From Paenibacillus sp. FSL H7-0326 (GTDB lineage Bacteria > Bacillota > Bacilli > Paenibacillales > Paenibacillaceae), in contig NZ_MPVN01000001.1 in the NCBI RefSeq assembly GCF_001955535.1, forward strand, positions 1,364,001-1,428,000: DNA of 64,000 nucleotides, given 5' to 3'. This document shows positions 36,602 through 45,388 of the stretch, in pieces. Each line of letters starts with the position of its first letter. The stretch's first letter is position 1. Position numbers and translations under genes: made by a program. The notes beneath the pieces were generated by a model. The model worked only from the letters and a program-made list of their open reading frames with translations, made no database searches and had not been told where the DNA came from.

Positions 36602-37381
36602 TTACCCACTAAGCTTTTCCAAGATTATAGCCACTCCATCATTATTATTAGTTTCTGTTATCTCTTTTGATCTCATTTTTAATTCATCTATTGCATTCCC
36701 CATTGCCACGGGCCAACCACAAAGATTAAATAATCCTATATCATTAAAATCATCGCCAAAAACCATGACGTTTTCGAGAGGAACATTCATCTCCTTACAC
36801 AAAGCCGCTACTGCATTTTCTTTAGAAGCCTTCAGTGATGATACTTGAACAAGATTTCCATTGTCTGTGATCAGAATGTTTAATTTCATTTTAAATCTTT
36901 CTTGAAATGAGATCATATCCATTTTTCCTGTAAACATGATTTTTGATGCCTCAAGCCGTCTAAGTTCTTCCAATGGTTTTACGCTAGCTTTATCTTTCAC
37001 TTATATCACAGCAGAATAATCATATTCCATCAAAGTCATCCATTCATCTTTTACTTCTAAACTTAAGTCGAGATCCGGATTACAATGAAAACAGTAATCT
37101 AAGAGCTCTGCTGTAACTTCAGATTCAATTGATATGTACTTATTAATCCCTGTATGCTTACAATCAATGTAGGCTCCATTGTAATAAACAAAAGAACCTA
37201 AGTTGAGCATCTCCTCGTTTATAAACGACCTGACTGCTCTTGGAGGACGTGCTGTTGCAAAAATAAATTTCACCCCCATATTCGAGCAATTCATAATCGC
37301 ATTATAGTTTCGCTTTGATATTTCTTTTTTGGAGTTGAGAAGGGTGCCATCTAGATCTAACACTATAATTGGAAACTTCAT
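36602..37381 (-). pseudogene. Cof-type HAD hydrolase interrupted by an in-frame TAA
   Basis: Codons 1-126 give IIVLDLDGTLLNSKKEIS and IFATARPPRAV; a TAA at 37003-37001 follows DYSAVI. The same frame continues at once with VKDKASVKPLEELRRLEASK, then ENVMVFGDDFNDIGLF, to 36602. Together about 259 residues, the normal Cof/YidA length, with the catalytic Asp pair before the stop and the metal-binding GDDFND after it. It is a nonsense mutation with no frameshift. A downstream GTG could restart a useless fragment. Confidence 0.82.
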
Positions 37382-37417
37382 TGAGATCTCCTCTCTGAAG
37401 ATATATCTGGTTATTTC

Positions 37418-37846
37418 TCACACAATGCCTTCATTAAAATAAGTTACTTCAGAGTTCTTTTGTACTAGTCCACTTAAACCTTCTTTATAATAAGGCATCA
37501 ATCCATTAGATTCTTCAAGACTAATCCATTGGATATCCATTATTTCATCAGGTCTTATGATCTTTTTATTTCCTCCAACAATCTCTGCATTAAACGTAAT
37601 AAATAACGCATGTTCGTTACTATGGCTTATTTTCGCTTCATTGACCGCAACAATACCGTGAACATTTATGTCAAACCCCGTTTCTTCCTTTGCTTCCCTG
37701 ACTGCTGCTTCATCTAAATATTCACCTTCTTCAACTGCTCCACCAGGAAGAGACCACCGATTGTTGTCTTTATTCTTCACCATTAATATGTGTGTCTTTG
37801 TCTCGTCTAAAATCAGAGAATAAACTACATTAATTCTGTTCATCAT
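37418..37846 (-). CDS. NUDIX hydrolase
   Basis: About 142 residues with a complete box, GGAVEEGEYLDEAAVRE then AKEETGF. The ATG pair behind GGGGGAG is taken as start. It resembles MutT/8-oxo-dGTPase-type members in length. The substrate is unknown. Confidence 0.85.
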   Translation of the reverse strand: MMNRINVVYSLILDETKTHILMVKNKDNNRWSLPGGAVEEGEYLDEAAVREAKEETGFDINVHGIVAVNEAKISHSNEHALFITFNAEIVGGNKKIIRPDEIMDIQWISLEESNGLMPYYKEGLSGLVQKNSEVTYFNEGIV

Positions 37847-37878
37847 TGATCTCCCCCACATATGATTCGGAACCTAAA

Positions 37879-38400
37879 TCATTCTCCCAGATCTTTGATT
37901 AAATACAGCAGCAGATCATCATCAACTGTCACCTGGTGCCCAGGTTTTACTTCCATATTTTTATATACAATTCCTCTACCATCCATGACATATCCGCGCT
38001 TGTTATACATCATTTGAGCGTTCCCATAATCTTTATATAGTCCTACTCCTAGACCTACTGATTTGGACTTCTTTGATGCTATTCTTTCAAGCTCATCAAA
38101 CAGTACACTTGCGATTCCCTTTCTCCTAAACTCCTGAAAAACATTGAGGTCATTTATCTCCGGTATGTTTTCTCGTTTAAAATAGGGATAGTCGGATTCA
38201 AACAATAAGTGGCAGCAGCCGGCCAAGGTATCTCCATAGTAAGCTAGTAAAGTAACTCTCTTACCTTCCAAATTCTCTTCTAAACAATTAGAAAAATAAT
38301 CATTCGAGGTATACCATGGATATCTCTTTGCGAATTCTATGTCCAATAGGGATACCTCATCATCATTTGAAAGTTTTCTTAATGATATTGAGTCTTTCAT
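37879..38400 (-). CDS. GNAT family N-acetyltransferase
   Basis: A 173-residue protein. VFQEFRRKGIASVLFDELER is motif A and NAQMMYNKRGYVMDG motif B. It begins two bases after the phosphatase gene at 38403 ends, so these two are one operon. Confidence 0.85.
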   Translation of the reverse strand: MKDSISLRKLSNDDEVSLLDIEFAKRYPWYTSNDYFSNCLEENLEGKRVTLLAYYGDTLAGCCHLLFESDYPYFKRENIPEINDLNVFQEFRRKGIASVLFDELERIASKKSKSVGLGVGLYKDYGNAQMMYNKRGYVMDGRGIVYKNMEVKPGHQVTVDDDLLLYLIKDLGE

Positions 38401-38402
38401 CT

Positions 38403-38912
38403 TTAGTCCCCTTTCTCTTGATTCATAGAAGGGGTGATACCCAATGGATGGATATGTTTTAAATTTGACATCACCTCTGGAATTGCATCAATAAAATATT
38501 GTATTAACTCTCTCATCTTCTCTTCAAAATCTTCACGATCTGGTGCTCCAATATTTACCGGCGTATTCTGCTCTAAATATACTTCATTGAATAAGTGAAT
38601 GTCTTTATTATATTCATTCTTTACAAATTCCTTATGTAGCTCACTCATACCAATGATGATGTCATAATGAAGAAACGTATCATTATCAAATTGAGTTCGC
38701 TTAAATTCGGATGTATCGATATTCATGTCATTCATTATTTTAAAATGAAGATCCGAATATTTACTTATGTCACTATTTGCTCTTATCCCTGCAGAAGCCA
38801 CTTGCACATTCGAGATCTGATTCTTCCTCAGATAATCCTTACAGATAAATTCAGCTATGATGCTGCGAGTATAATTATCTGTGCATAAAAATAGAACCTT
38901 CAATACATTCAC
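38403..38912 (-). CDS. low-molecular-weight protein-tyrosine-phosphatase-like
   Basis: A 169-residue protein. The phosphate loop CX5R(S/T) is visible as FLCTDNYTRSIIAEF at residues 8-22, and the general-acid Asp would be in NIGAPDREDFEEK. The family includes LMW-PTPases and arsenate reductases; neither is proven. It is co-transcribed with the GNAT gene downstream. The 30 bases upstream contain CTAACAACC, possibly a collapsed cassette site. Confidence 0.78.
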   Translation of the reverse strand: MNVLKVLFLCTDNYTRSIIAEFICKDYLRKNQISNVQVASAGIRANSDISKYSDLHFKIMNDMNIDTSEFKRTQFDNDTFLHYDIIIGMSELHKEFVKNEYNKDIHLFNEVYLEQNTPVNIGAPDREDFEEKMRELIQYFIDAIPEVMSNLKHIHPLGITPSMNQEKGD

Positions 38913-38942
38913 TTCCTTTCTATTTCATGCTTCCTAACAACC

Positions 38943-39386
38943 TTACGAATTCAGCCTCATGTTTGTATAATATGAATTAAATCCGATCTCTTCCCAAAAT
39001 CTTCTGCCTATTGGGTTACTTTCTAACACATCAATAATGAGCGTTGAATTCTGAAATAACTCGGTCCTTAATTTATCTATTCCTTGTTTTCCTAATCCTC
39101 TTCTTCGATATTGCCTGCTGATAAAATACTGTCTTATATAGAAAGTTTTATTCTTCCTATTGTTTGTGTCCTCTCTTTCCTGGTATAAGACATATCCTAC
39201 AGTCTGTTCACCTAGAACAAGTAGAACTGCCTTCCAATCATTATTCAGAAAATCTGTCATTCTGTCTTTCAATTCATCTAATGTCATTTGGTTATCGCTT
39301 TTTTCGTCTTCAATAAGTTCTTTGTTCATTTGGCTTAAAATATGTACATCACCTAGTTGCGCAGGAATGATACTCAAGGTTTGCAT
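38943..39386 (-). CDS. GNAT family N-acetyltransferase
   Basis: A 147-residue protein. FISRQYRRRGLGKQGIDKL is motif A and SNPIGRRFWEEIGFNSY motif B. The long acidic helix NKELIEDEKSDNQMTLDE near the start is typical of the group. The substrate is unknown. Confidence 0.84.
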   Translation of the reverse strand: MQTLSIIPAQLGDVHILSQMNKELIEDEKSDNQMTLDELKDRMTDFLNNDWKAVLLVLGEQTVGYVLYQEREDTNNRKNKTFYIRQYFISRQYRRRGLGKQGIDKLRTELFQNSTLIIDVLESNPIGRRFWEEIGFNSYYTNMRLNS

Positions 39387-39437
39387 GTTTTAAATCCCTC
39401 ATTTTTATAAAATGATTCCCCTGATCAAACAGGAGCG

Positions 39438-39871
39438 TTAATCTAATTCCTTCAAGAAGTAATAATGTTTGTGCCCTCGAGGTGCATCATGAATTGTTGC
39501 TATTATCTGGTATCCATGTTTTTCATAAAAACCAGGTGCTTGAAAGCTAAATGTATTTAGCTTAATAAAGGTACACTGCTTCTTCGCTCGAGCAATTCGC
39601 TCGATTTCACTTAATAGACTTGATCCATGCCCATTCTTCCTATGTTTCTGATCAATCCACAGAATATCAATCTCAAGCCAACTCCAGTAAAACACGCTAA
39701 GAAGTCCCCAACGATATTTTCTTCCATATCCTTAATGTGTAAGTTAATCTCTTCATAATTGTTCTTAATGTCATCTGATAGTTGATTTGCATTAAACTCG
39801 ATAAGTTTATTCCTTACATATTTGCTATCCTCATCTGTGCTCCTTAATATGCTGGTTTGATTGGACATCAT
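39438..39871 (-). pseudogene. GNAT acetyltransferase with a one-base frameshift
   Basis: The N-terminal frame begins MMSNQTSILRSTDEDSKY behind GGAGG and reaches EENIVGDFLA. The downstream frame continues VFYWSWLEIDILWID, KNGHGSSLLSEIERIARAKK and APGFYEKHGY. Adding one G to the G run (C run at 39706-39709 on the plus strand) gives a seamless IVGGLLSVFYW joint and a normal GNAT of about 144 residues. It could be a true mutation, a slippage site or a sequencing error. Confidence 0.78.
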
Positions 39872-39939
39872 AATCCTCCAAGATAAACGAAGTGTGTGTT
39901 TTATTTGAATATAAAGGAACTGACTTCGTTGAAACATTT

Positions 39940-40434
39940 TCACTGGCTTGTTTGACTTGAACTTAGCAATTGTTTCTTCAGTAGCATGATCTGTCCTATA
40001 TGATAAGCATTATGAATACATAAATTGGATACCACTCCCCACCATGGAGCATTATAATATGACGGGATTACAGATATTAGTTTTGCATCCGAGCTTTCCT
40101 CAATTGCCCTATTCCAATCTATAAAAACAGTTTCAAGCCTCTGAAGGGTCTTCTTCCATTCAAGATCATTTATAGAATGTGGATTAACATAAAACGTATC
40201 CTCATTGTTTATGGTGCTGTCCAATTCAAATTGTCCGGCGTTATATCGTTCAAGCCATTTTTCATTCCAAAAAATAAGGTGGTTCACGATCGACCAGATC
40301 GATTGTTTACTCTCTGTCTCCCACGCAGCTTGTGCTGCATTTAAGTCGATTAGGATCTCATGAAGAGGAATAAACCAGCTCTTATCGTTATAACAAGCGT
40401 TTAATTGATCTAACAGAATAGATTTATAACTCAC
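39940..40434 (-). CDS. DinB family protein
   Basis: About 164 residues. Metal ligands are probably His in SIVNHLIFWNEKWLERY and in NLCIHNAYHIGQIMLLKK, the DinB pattern. A GTG at 40434 behind AGAGG is chosen as start; 14 upstream in-frame codons lack a ribosome site. The function is unknown. Confidence 0.8.
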   Translation of the reverse strand: MSYKSILLDQLNACYNDKSWFIPLHEILIDLNAAQAAWETESKQSIWSIVNHLIFWNEKWLERYNAGQFELDSTINNEDTFYVNPHSINDLEWKKTLQRLETVFIDWNRAIEESSDAKLISVIPSYYNAPWWGVVSNLCIHNAYHIGQIMLLKKQLLSSSQTSQ

Positions 40435-40479
40435 ACTTGTACCTCTTTTCTCGAAAGATTTTCCGCTTCTGTTCAAAAA

Positions 40480-40986
40480 CTACTGTCGATTCTTAGGAGT
40501 GGGAACGGCTGGATCATTATCCCCTCCCATTCTTCTTCTCGAGGTCTCCATTCTACCGACTGCGGGTATATGTGTTCCGGCCTTGGCCAAACCAAATTTA
40601 GGCATATTTCCATAAATACATTCATATTGTCCGGGCTGAATCATGTACGTCTCGTGATAAATTCCCACCGTTCCATTCGTTCCCACGGATTGATTGAATT
40701 TTTTCCATTCTACAAGATGAGTCCCTCCTCGTGCATATTTCTCAAGTTGCTCGTAGGTTCTCCAGTATTGTAATAAGGTAAGCCCTCGCCAATTCCAAAA
40801 AAACTCTGTACTCATAAATCCAATCTCAGGATTCTGGTATAGCTCTTTGATCATAGGCCCCATTGCTTTTGCTACAGGAACCCACTTATGAAAGGCCAAT
40901 AGCCGATTTATTCTCATACCAATAATGAATACAACAAAAGGACCCTCCATTTCAGCAGTATATCTACCGTGAATTACATCCGGCAC
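40480..40986 (-). CDS. DUF4188 family protein
   Basis: A 168-residue protein. GPFVVFIIGMRINRLLAFHK and LLQYWRTYEQLEKYARG match DUF4188, a heme-degrading-monooxygenase-like ferredoxin fold by my recollection. It is soluble, and no role is known. Its neighbours in the same direction show no repeat between them. Confidence 0.75.
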   Translation of the reverse strand: MPDVIHGRYTAEMEGPFVVFIIGMRINRLLAFHKWVPVAKAMGPMIKELYQNPEIGFMSTEFFWNWRGLTLLQYWRTYEQLEKYARGGTHLVEWKKFNQSVGTNGTVGIYHETYMIQPGQYECIYGNMPKFGLAKAGTHIPAVGRMETSRRRMGGDNDPAVPTPKNRQ

Positions 40987-41020
40987 GTAGTTCTCTCCTT
41001 TTTTGGGTCTATATTGGGGT

Positions 41021-41464
41021 TTAATTATAAAGTATATTTATCCCTTTATATTTCCTTTCTTGTTTATATACATCATTAGAAAATCCGCGAATTTTAATTG
41101 TATTCTTATTGGCCCAAGAAGCACTAAATTCATGATCTGATATAAAAATATTGGCTGTTGTATTTTCTAATGTCGAGTTTTTCTTAATTACTGATAATTG
41201 ATAGCTATAATCGGTTGTGGCCCCACAATCCCTTTTAAAGAGCACGATGTCATAAGCTCCGTCATCTGGTTGACCTTCTCTTCTAATCTCTTCATTCCCA
41301 CACATTCCGGAGGCAACGTCTGAGCCAAGATCATGCAAAAAGTATATTGCGGTACCTAGTATTAGTACAGAAGAGAGGAATGCAATAATTAACGCACGCC
41401 TACTAAATCTTTTCTTATGAGATTGAACTTCTTCATCTGATAGCCATTCGTCTGTTTCGTTCAT
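41021..41464 (-). CDS. single-pass membrane hypothetical protein
   Basis: About 147 residues: a charged N-terminus (MNETDEWLSDEEVQ), one transmembrane helix (ALIIAFLSSVLILGTAIYFL), and an outside domain with a probable disulfide pair (SGMCGNEE, FKRDCGATTDYSYQLSV). I do not recognise a named family. It starts behind AGGAGAATTACG, 10 bases after the truncated phosphotransferase, and may have displaced that gene's 3' half. Confidence 0.6.
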   Translation of the reverse strand: MNETDEWLSDEEVQSHKKRFSRRALIIAFLSSVLILGTAIYFLHDLGSDVASGMCGNEEIRREGQPDDGAYDIVLFKRDCGATTDYSYQLSVIKKNSTLENTTANIFISDHEFSASWANKNTIKIRGFSNDVYKQERKYKGINILYN

Positions 41465-41474
41465 CGTAATTCTC

Positions 41475-42077
41475 CTAGGTAACCTGTTGCTTTGGTAACT
41501 CGTCAATAATGGATTCATTTCTACGAATATCCTTTAATAAATCTGCTAATATAGATAATTGATTACTCTCGATTTCAAAAGGGGGCTGATCCAAAAAACG
41601 GGTTACGGAACTTTCATTAGATAATGGATGAAGATTATATATTTTATGAAATTTAATTTCTTGTATACATGAGTTGCTTTTGAATCTCTTCAATGCAACC
41701 GATATCTGACCCACGGTTTTTCCATATTCCTTAATATCTGATATCCGTAATAGGTCAGGAACTTCACCTTCAATAAAGCGCATAACTGAACCGAATTGAC
41801 CATTTGATAGCTGGACAAATCGATCTCCTGTCTTTGCAATTAGAAACCCTGGAAGCTTAAACGAAAGATGAAGTTGTTCAAGGAACGTTGTTAATTCAAT
41901 TTCAAATTTTAATTTTTCTAGATTTTTAGAGTGGCGATCATATATTCTTGCAACATACTTTTTATTGTTAACGGTTAATACTTGAGAGTAATTCGTAAGA
42001 CCGAATGGCACTGATTCCATGTTTTCCACTGTCTCACTAAAATAAGATAAAATCAGTTCTTTGATTAAATGCTCCAA
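41475..42077 (-). pseudogene. APH-like phosphotransferase, 3' half missing
   Basis: The 200 codons encode only the N-terminal lobe of an APH/choline-kinase-like enzyme (NKKYVARIYDRHSKNLEKL, GSVMRFIEGEVPD). The frame stops after ELPKQ with QVT, exactly where LIHGDxxxxN should begin. The HGD catalytic loop and the DW metal site are absent, and no remainder is found after the next gene. The break reads CAGGTTACCTAGG, containing a bare GTT. Confidence 0.75.
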
Positions 42078-42107
42078 TATAGCTTCCTACTCTCTTTTCC
42101 ATATATC

Positions 42108-42267
42108 GTATAACGTACATTTCTTATATTCACGAAAGAACCCCGCCTTAGATAGCTCTTATCTTAGGCGGGGTTCGTGTATTTTGTGTGGGCTAGGGCT
42201 ATTCCCATTATTATACATGCAAAAACCAGAGGACGATAGATTTTAATGCGTGAGTGTAATGTTAGAT
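42108..42267 (-). repeat. attC-like cassette site S5
   Basis: On the minus strand ATCTAAC (42267-42261) opens, matching RYYYAAC exactly, and GTTATAC (42114-42108) closes, 160 bases. Inside is the strong hairpin AACCCCGCC/GGCGGGGTT around TTAGATAGCTCTTATCTTA, near-identical to the NRPS terminator core at 5038. The next start codon lies 31 bases beyond the closing core. Confidence 0.62.
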
Positions 42268-42345
42268 GATGTTAATGACTTCTTTCAGTTTCTTAACATT
42301 AAGAAGTATGTGCCAGATCCTACAAACTTATTGATCTAATTCAAT

Positions 42346-42792
42346 TTATCGAACAAATGCAATTATATTGTTGAACTTCTCTACATCCTTTGGACTGATC
42401 TTTAATGTTGATTTGGGAGTTCCTGTTCCCCCATATATGAATGAATATCGATTTAATTGGCGATCAATAATTGTCGATAATCCATGCCCTATTAATGGTA
42501 TGGCTCCTATTGTATATCCGATAATTTGTTCTACCTCTTTAGGTTTAGCCAGCTTGAGTTCATTACATTTCAATATTGCTTTCAATTCCTCAAAATCGAT
42601 TCGTCCATAATCTCCTGAAATAATTATTGCAAAATATTCCCTTTCCGATTTCAATACCAATGTCGGGGCTGTTTGACCAATCTCAATTCCAAAATAATCA
42701 GCACCTTCCTGGGCGGATTGAATAGAAAATTCATGATTAATTATTTCATACTCGATCTTATTATCTTTTAGAACCAGTTCTAATTCGCTCAT
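42346..42792 (-). CDS. YbaK/EbsC-type aminoacyl-tRNA deacylase
   Basis: About 148 residues. The fold is recognised by YEIINHEFSIQSAQEGADYF, TAPTLVLKSEREYFAIIISG, and GAIPLIGHG near the C-terminus, with YGGTGTPKSTLKISP. Family members hydrolyse mischarged tRNA such as Cys-tRNA(Pro); this specificity is not shown here. The ATG two codons into the frame has a better-spaced GGAG. Confidence 0.83.
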   Translation of the reverse strand: MSELELVLKDNKIEYEIINHEFSIQSAQEGADYFGIEIGQTAPTLVLKSEREYFAIIISGDYGRIDFEELKAILKCNELKLAKPKEVEQIIGYTIGAIPLIGHGLSTIIDRQLNRYSFIYGGTGTPKSTLKISPKDVEKFNNIIAFVR

Positions 42793-42844
42793 AAACATGT
42801 ACTCCTTTGTAAATACTTTGTAGTTCTTGTAATAGGGGAATTTC

Positions 42845-42967
42845 TTATAACGTAACTGTAATTACAAATTACGACGTCCGTTTGCCCTGAAAATAACTTC
42901 TCTGCTTGGCTCTTCATGGAGGGACCGAGGGCCAGACAGACACCGATGGGTGAATATTGAGTTATAC
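42845..42967 (-). repeat. attC-like cassette site S6
   Basis: On the minus strand GTATAAC (42967-42961) opens and GTTATAA (42851-42845) closes a repeat of 123 bases. The opening half continues TCAATATTCACCCATCGG, the same block as in S3. It begins 12 bases after the stop of the HAD gene and ends 53 bases before the YbaK start. Confidence 0.6.
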
Positions 42968-42978
42968 AATGTATTCTA

Positions 42979-43638
42979 CTATGAAAGGCTAGCAAGTATA
43001 TCTTTAATTTCTATTAGGTTCTTAATTGATCTGCATTCATATGAAGGTCTTTCAAAAAAGTCTTCTTCCTTCCATACGCCTATAATTCCAGACTTTATAC
43101 TCGCTTCAACATCGTTAACTGGATGATCCCCTACAAATATTCCTTCGTACGGCTCTATTCCCAAGCGATTTAATGCTCTCGTAAATATCTCAGTATCGGG
43201 TTTTCTCACACCTTCAATTTCTGAGATCAAAATCTCATCAAAATAATCATGAATCTTTAGACCCTTAATATTATTCATTTGAAATCGACCAAACCCGTTG
43301 GTGATGATGGCTAACTTGATATTTTCTTCCTTCAAGTAATCTAGTAATTCAATCATGCCTGGGAAACCAATACAATGATTTTGAAATGACGCAATATAAT
43401 CTTCTAATAACTCTTCCCAGCTTAAGTCAAGGTTCATTTCTTCAATGAGGCTTTGATAGACCTTATCCTTCCACACATATCCCTTCTGATCCAATTCGAT
43501 AAATCTTTGAATGAAAACATCCTTTTCAATATTATGTAAAGCATGAATACGATTATACTGATGGTCAAGAAAAGCAATCAATGAACGATCGCGATCAAGT
43601 AATGTGCCATCTAAATCAAATAGGATTCCTTTGATCAT
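42979..43638 (-). CDS. HAD family hydrolase
   Basis: A 219-residue protein with motif I GILFDLDGTLLDRDR, motif II LAIITNGFGRFQ, motif III around RKPDTEIFTRALNRL, and motif IV VGDHPVNDVEAS. A close relative in layout of the HAD at 3728. Its start overlaps the NUDIX stop by four bases (ATGA), so it is translated from the same cassette transcript. Confidence 0.87.
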   Translation of the reverse strand: MIKGILFDLDGTLLDRDRSLIAFLDHQYNRIHALHNIEKDVFIQRFIELDQKGYVWKDKVYQSLIEEMNLDLSWEELLEDYIASFQNHCIGFPGMIELLDYLKEENIKLAIITNGFGRFQMNNIKGLKIHDYFDEILISEIEGVRKPDTEIFTRALNRLGIEPYEGIFVGDHPVNDVEASIKSGIIGVWKEEDFFERPSYECRSIKNLIEIKDILASLS

Positions 43639-44105
43639 TGCTCTTCGTCTCTGTAAAAGCTTAGCAGCTTCTGATCTATCTCATCGATGTATCCAATATC
43701 ACTTACTTCATCCCAAAATACAATATCCCCCGCCTCTTCATTCTCTTCAAATGGTCTTGGTTCAGTAATGAACGCACTAAATAATCCCCCATACTCTGTC
43801 TTTCCATTATGTAGTGAAAACCTCATTAAGCCTAAAAAGAATAAACGACTAGGTATTTGATTCGTTTCTTCCCTCAATTCACGCAGTGCACACTCACGTA
43901 ATGTTTCGCCTTCTTCGAGAATGCCACCCGCAACTTCCCAATTCTTCTTCCACTTATTAAACATCAATAAAAATCCTTCAGCGCTCTTGGCCACGACTAA
44001 TGCATGGGTAATCGGATATTCAAATTTCATTGAACTCATTTCTTCTTCAGAAACTTCCATGAGTTCTTCAAATACATCCCCGCGTTTATTTACACATATA
44101 GGCAT
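43635..44105 (-). CDS. NUDIX hydrolase
   Basis: About 156 residues with GGILEEGETLRECALRE then LREETNQ as the NUDIX box, preceded by MFNKWKKNWEVAGG. The ATG behind GGAG is preferred over the GTG one codon earlier. It forms a two-gene cassette with the HAD gene. The upstream 100 bases hold a degenerate repeat end (GGTGAATACTCTAAAG). Confidence 0.83.
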   Translation of the reverse strand: MPICVNKRGDVFEELMEVSEEEMSSMKFEYPITHALVVAKSAEGFLLMFNKWKKNWEVAGGILEEGETLRECALRELREETNQIPSRLFFLGLMRFSLHNGKTEYGGLFSAFITEPRPFEENEEAGDIVFWDEVSDIGYIDEIDQKLLSFYRDEEQ

Positions 44106-44207
44106 CACTGAATCTCCTTTTATTTATTTGAATTGTTATTCGTAATTTTTTTATTAGGCAGCTAAGCTGACGGATCCGATCTAGGTACGGTGAATACTCT
44201 AAAGTCT

Positions 44208-44921
44208 CTATTTCTTTCTCCATAACGACGTCCATAAGAATGGTACTCCAAAAAGACAGCTATCCTCATCCATAGGATTCATCATTCTTAATTCTATACA
44301 TTCAAAATAATCAGACATTATAAATTTTATTTTTTCTTCAGTGAATGCAAGACCACCTTTCATGCTCTTCTCTTCATATACTTCCCAATCAATCATTGTG
44401 AATTGTGGTCCACCAATTTCTCCAAACCCAGATGCAAAGCAGGTCAACCCCAAATACCCTCCTGACTTTAATCCCTTATGAATCATGTCCAAATATTGAA
44501 TTCTTCGATGGGGTAAGATACCATGCATACAACCAGAATCATATATCAACTCATATTCATTAACTGGTTTCAGATCAAATACTGATTCGCACTTAAAATT
44601 AATGTCGAGCTCTAATTCACTCGCTCTTTCTTTAGCCCAATCAATAGCTACTTGTGAAATATCGTAAGCATCCACATCATAGCCATTCAATTTAAGATAG
44701 ATGGCATTCCTCCCTGGACCGCAGCCCAGTTCTAACGCCCGTCCTTTATTAATCATTCCTGACTTTATATACAGATCAAGATTCTCATCTGGCTTATTAG
44801 GAAAGAATTGAATTGGTTTTTGACGATCTGAATGAAACGGATCCCAAAATTGATTGGAAGGTCGAAACTGAGTATCTAACATTTCATATAGATCATTTAG
44901 GGTTCTAATTGTTTTGTCCAT
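44208..44921 (-). CDS. class I SAM-dependent methyltransferase
   Basis: A 237-residue protein with RALELGCGPGRNAIYLKLNG as motif I and VDAYDISQVAIDWAKERASE as motif II, then YELIYDSGCMHGILPHRR. The His-rich motif IV resembles thiopurine/tellurite-type methyltransferases. The substrate is unknown. Site S8 lies upstream. Confidence 0.84.
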   Translation of the reverse strand: MDKTIRTLNDLYEMLDTQFRPSNQFWDPFHSDRQKPIQFFPNKPDENLDLYIKSGMINKGRALELGCGPGRNAIYLKLNGYDVDAYDISQVAIDWAKERASELELDINFKCESVFDLKPVNEYELIYDSGCMHGILPHRRIQYLDMIHKGLKSGGYLGLTCFASGFGEIGGPQFTMIDWEVYEEKSMKGGLAFTEEKIKFIMSDYFECIELRMMNPMDEDSCLFGVPFLWTSLWRKK

Positions 44922-44989
44922 CTTCGAAAACTCCTCCCTTAATCTTGAATTACTTTACCTTAATTGCATATCAAGTTCCTGAATCTAAA

Positions 44990-45128
44990 ATGTGACCCGG
45001 CCTTAGTTAGCTCTTACCTTAGGCCGGGTCACATGTTGTCTGAATTACTACCTATGCTTTTGCTTTTGATAAACAGAAGGTCAATACCCCGAAGCATAGG
45101 CGTATTTCCCACCTTCTCAGAGTTACCT
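44990..45128 (-). repeat. degenerate cassette repeat S8 with long hairpin
   Basis: ATGTGACCCGGCC pairs with GGCCGGGTCACAT over 13 bases around TTAGTTAGCTCTTACCTTA (44990-45034). The repeat then continues with GTCTGAATTACTAC, shared with S13, and ends at AGGTAAC (45128-45122) close to the stop codon at 45137. The cores are degenerate, so mobility is doubtful. Confidence 0.5.
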
Positions 45129-45136
45129 TAAAATTA

Positions 45137-45388
45137 TCAATTCTTCATTACTGGTAGTATTTTATGGGTTATGAATCTTCCTGGACGATGTTCGTCAACA
45201 GAATAAAACATAGCAATTTCTTTTACCTGATAGCTTATTTCATTAAATTCTTCATCTAACTTGCTCTTCATCTCTGAAAGTTGATTATATTGATTGTATC
45301 CATAGGTTAATGTCGAATGGAAATGATAGGCATCCCCATCAAAGCCAGATTTCTGAATTTGAAATTTGTTCATTAAGTCACTATTCAA
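45137..45388 (-). pseudogene. 2H phosphoesterase (2'-5' RNA ligase-like) C-terminal fragment
   Basis: At most 83 codons containing one HxT/S motif, YHFHSTLTYGYNQY; the family needs two. The first codon given is a TTG inside the end of the GNAT gene, and no ribosome site is seen. It looks like the 3' half of a ligase-like gene joined to the GNAT gene. Confidence 0.5.
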
